From contig NZ_WAAU01000012.1 of NCBI RefSeq assembly GCF_008806755.1, forward strand, positions 186,220 to 250,219: DNA of 64,000 nucleotides. The letters are read 5' to 3'. The notes under the pieces were generated by a model that saw only the letters and a list, made by a program, of their open reading frames with translations, did not search any database and was not told where the DNA came from. The position numbers were made by a program, and so were the translations under genes. Source of the stretch: Tenacibaculum aiptasiae (GTDB taxonomy: Bacteria; Bacteroidota; Bacteroidia; Flavobacteriales; Flavobacteriaceae). Below are positions 62,511 to 64,000 of this stretch, one piece after another (the first letter of the stretch is position 1; each line of letters opens with the position of its first letter).

Positions 62511-63254
62511 TTATTTCAGAGCATATTTTTCTAAAAGCAAATCTGCTTTTATAATGTTTATGACAGAAGTTAAATCACTTAATAAAAAGAAGTGTCCTCC
62601 ATCTATATAGTGCACAGAACATCTTTCTGTAGTATGTAATCTCCATTCTTCTGCTTCTTCAATTGTAATTGCTTCTTCTTTTCCTATAAGTGCTGAAATA
62701 CTACAATTCAAAGGAACTATTTTTGATCTATTAACAAATGTTTCTGCAATAGTAAAATCACTTCGCAATAATGGAATAAAAATTTCCTTTAGCTCTGTAT
62801 TTTTAAAAATTTCAGGTGGAGTAACCCCTAAACCTAAAACTGCTTGCTCAAATTCTTGAGCATTCATATCTCTATAAAACTTTTCTATTTTAGGAATATG
62901 CACAGGTTTTCTTCCTGAAAAAAACACATGTACAGGACATCTCTTTCCTAGGCTTTGTATTTTTTGAACTAATTCATAAGCCAACAAAGCTCCCATACTA
63001 TGTCCAAAAATTGCGTATTCTCCTTCAGAAATATCATTCTTTATCATATCATAAATATCATCTACAGCTTCCTCTAAAGTTCTATAAAGATCATCATTAA
63101 AACGGTTACCTCTTCCTGCTAAATTAATAGGGCATAATTCTATTTTTTCAGACAATTTTATTTGCCATTTCTCATATATATTTGCTCCACCTCCTGCATA
63201 TGGTAAGCAAAATAGTTTTATTTTTTTTTTGCTATTATTTTCAATTTGTTTCAT
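62511..63254 (-). CDS. Type II thioesterase (NRPS/PKS editing)
   Basis: 247 residues from the ATG at 63254 (overlapping the NRPS end by 14 bp); a longer start at 63278 is possible. Alpha/beta-hydrolase with the family opening LFCLPYAGGGANIYEKW, nucleophile elbow FGHSMGALLAYELV (Ser86) and C-terminal DGGHFFL with the catalytic His. At the acid position, where the family has Asp in a G-x-x-D segment, it reads GKEEAIT, so Glu may stand in. Such enzymes clear wrongly loaded carrier domains. Adjacent to the NRPS thioesterase domain. Confidence 0.92.
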   Translation of the reverse strand: MKQIENNSKKKIKLFCLPYAGGGANIYEKWQIKLSEKIELCPINLAGRGNRFNDDLYRTLEEAVDDIYDMIKNDISEGEYAIFGHSMGALLAYELVQKIQSLGKRCPVHVFFSGRKPVHIPKIEKFYRDMNAQEFEQAVLGLGVTPPEIFKNTELKEIFIPLLRSDFTIAETFVNRSKIVPLNCSISALIGKEEAITIEEAEEWRLHTTERCSVHYIDGGHFFLLSDLTSVINIIKADLLLEKYALK

Positions 63255-64000
63255 GAAATATTTTTTTATTTGAATCAAAATCTATTTTTAAATTTTGATT
63301 TAATTGATGATTTATAACCTCTGAAAGTGATACTACATTTTTACTTTTCATTACAGAAAAATGATTACCTAAGACCTGTTTCAGCTCAAAGTTTATAAAG
63401 TTACTCCTTAATTTATCTTCATTAGATATATCTATTGATTCATTAGGCCATATAAACAATGTTTTAGCTTCAATTGAATGATTAATAAAATACTTATCAG
63501 ATGCATTAAACAATAATCTAACTTTATTAATTGCTTCAAAAAGTTCTTCTTTATTCATTTGTAAAAACTCAGGAATCATTTCCCTAATTTCTATAGGGGT
63601 ACTATTACGTAACCATTCAACCGATTCTTGTTTAAAAATTTCAGAATTTGAAAATTCTAACCATAACTTATTTAATGAATAAATATTTTTGGCATTCTTT
63701 ATAGTGTACTTAAATTTAGATTCTAAAAGATTTAATTCAGAAGCTACATTAATGACAGGAACTCCTATTGGTTTATCAAATTTTAAAAATGAATCTATTA
63801 TAATAAGGTTCTCTACCTTTTCTCCCTCTTTTTCTAACTGAATTGTTATTTCTGTAGCTATTTCTCCACCTAAACTCCAACCTATTAAATGATAAGGACC
63901 AGCCTTTTGTATCTTTTTTATTTCTTTAATAAATTCTTGAGCTATTGAAGTAACCTCTGGAGTTTCAGATATATCATCCAATAACCTAAACTTAACCCCA
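63241..64000 (-). CDS. C-terminal thioesterase domain of a nonribosomal peptide synthetase, N-terminal part beyond window
   Basis: The frame is open from the stop at 63241 to the window edge (reading GVKFRLLDDISETP at its visible start); a TTG at 63981 is not a real start. About 250 residues show a type I thioesterase: IAQEFIKEIKKIQKAGPYHLIGWSLGG with the nucleophile Ser in GWSLGG, the catalytic Asp probably in NLIIIDSFLKF, and the catalytic His in GNHFSVM. In an NRPS this domain releases or cyclises the peptide. Condensation, adenylation and carrier domains would lie on the far side of base 64000. The type II thioesterase start overlaps its end. Confidence 0.85.
   Translation of the reverse strand, partial: GVKFRLLDDISETPEVTSIAQEFIKEIKKIQKAGPYHLIGWSLGGEIATEITIQLEKEGEKVENLIIIDSFLKFDKPIGVPVINVASELNLLESKFKYTIKNAKNIYSLNKLWLEFSNSEIFKQESVEWLRNSTPIEIREMIPEFLQMNKEELFEAINKVRLLFNASDKYFINHSIEAKTLFIWPNESIDISNEDKLRSNFINFELKQVLGNHFSVMKSKNVVSLSEVINHQLNQNLKIDFDSNKKIFHETN

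Noticed and set aside
63979..63981. TTG at 63981 as the start of the terminal thioesterase protein
   Set aside because: The frame stays open upstream to the window edge with thioesterase-like sequence, so this is an internal codon of a larger synthetase.

Overview
The window is AT-rich DNA (roughly one third G+C by eye) from a member of the Bacteroidota, most likely a marine Flavobacteriaceae (Tenacibaculum-like; genus not provable from this sequence). Grounds: a SusC/SusD pair, TonB receptors with carboxypeptidase-regulatory-like N-domains, many short lipoproteins, domains typical of the phylum (DUF4856/imelysin, GIN, DUF1573, YHYH), genes without Shine-Dalgarno sites, and promoters of the TTTG / TAnnTTTG type. 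I saw no tRNA, rRNA, IS element, CRISPR array or prophage.

Layout. 1-8402: iron acquisition region on the minus strand, in transcription order DUF4856 lipoprotein, imelysin lipoprotein, a vitamin K-dependent gamma-carboxylase-like membrane protein, a TonB receptor, a ferric-iron binding lipoprotein and its ABC permease (cut by the window edge). A TTTATTTAGA motif lies beside the first two promoters. 8425-11640: UshA-like nucleotidase, a secreted HEFGH metallopeptidase and HMG-CoA lyase. 11833-15406: ECF sigma factor, a membrane protein that may be its anti-sigma, and two beta-solenoid surface proteins, with a YhhN gene on the other strand. 15475-29550: mostly housekeeping (valS, aminotransferase, murB, aqpZ, lipA) with a DUF1573 protein, a PDZ aspartyl protease, a YHYH/MORN-repeat/SCO1 cassette, a GT2-sigma pair and an unusual Nramp-like carrier. 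29551-29830: a gene-free stretch with upstream palindromes, a possible sigma-54 promoter and a strong hairpin, which together look like a small-RNA gene. 29847-31967: a DUF255 lipoprotein.

31974-52071 is a polysaccharide utilization locus: SusC, SusD, an FG-GAP/UnbV lipoprotein, an SSS symporter, an SMP-30 protein, GH3, LacI, a GPH symporter and an AGE-family epimerase on the minus strand, with an AraC regulator and a second GH3 divergent from them. It has only exo-acting enzymes, so it probably handles beta-gluco-oligosaccharides released elsewhere. The susC-araC intergenic region holds a direct repeat with a 21-bp period, and a 12-bp motif from it recurs before the second GH3.

52124-57835: a cystathionine beta-synthase-like enzyme, an FtsX-type permease, a GNAT protein, a NamZ-type muramidase and a Cys-rich membrane protein. 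58002-64000 is the edge of a nonribosomal peptide cluster: phosphopantetheinyl transferase, a carbamoyltransferase with a remodelled acceptor site, an outer-membrane receptor, a type II thioesterase and the C-terminal thioesterase domain of an NRPS that runs off the window. The best candidates for new biology are the carboxylase in the iron locus, the NRPS/carbamoyltransferase cluster and the orphan transcription unit near 29.7 kb.
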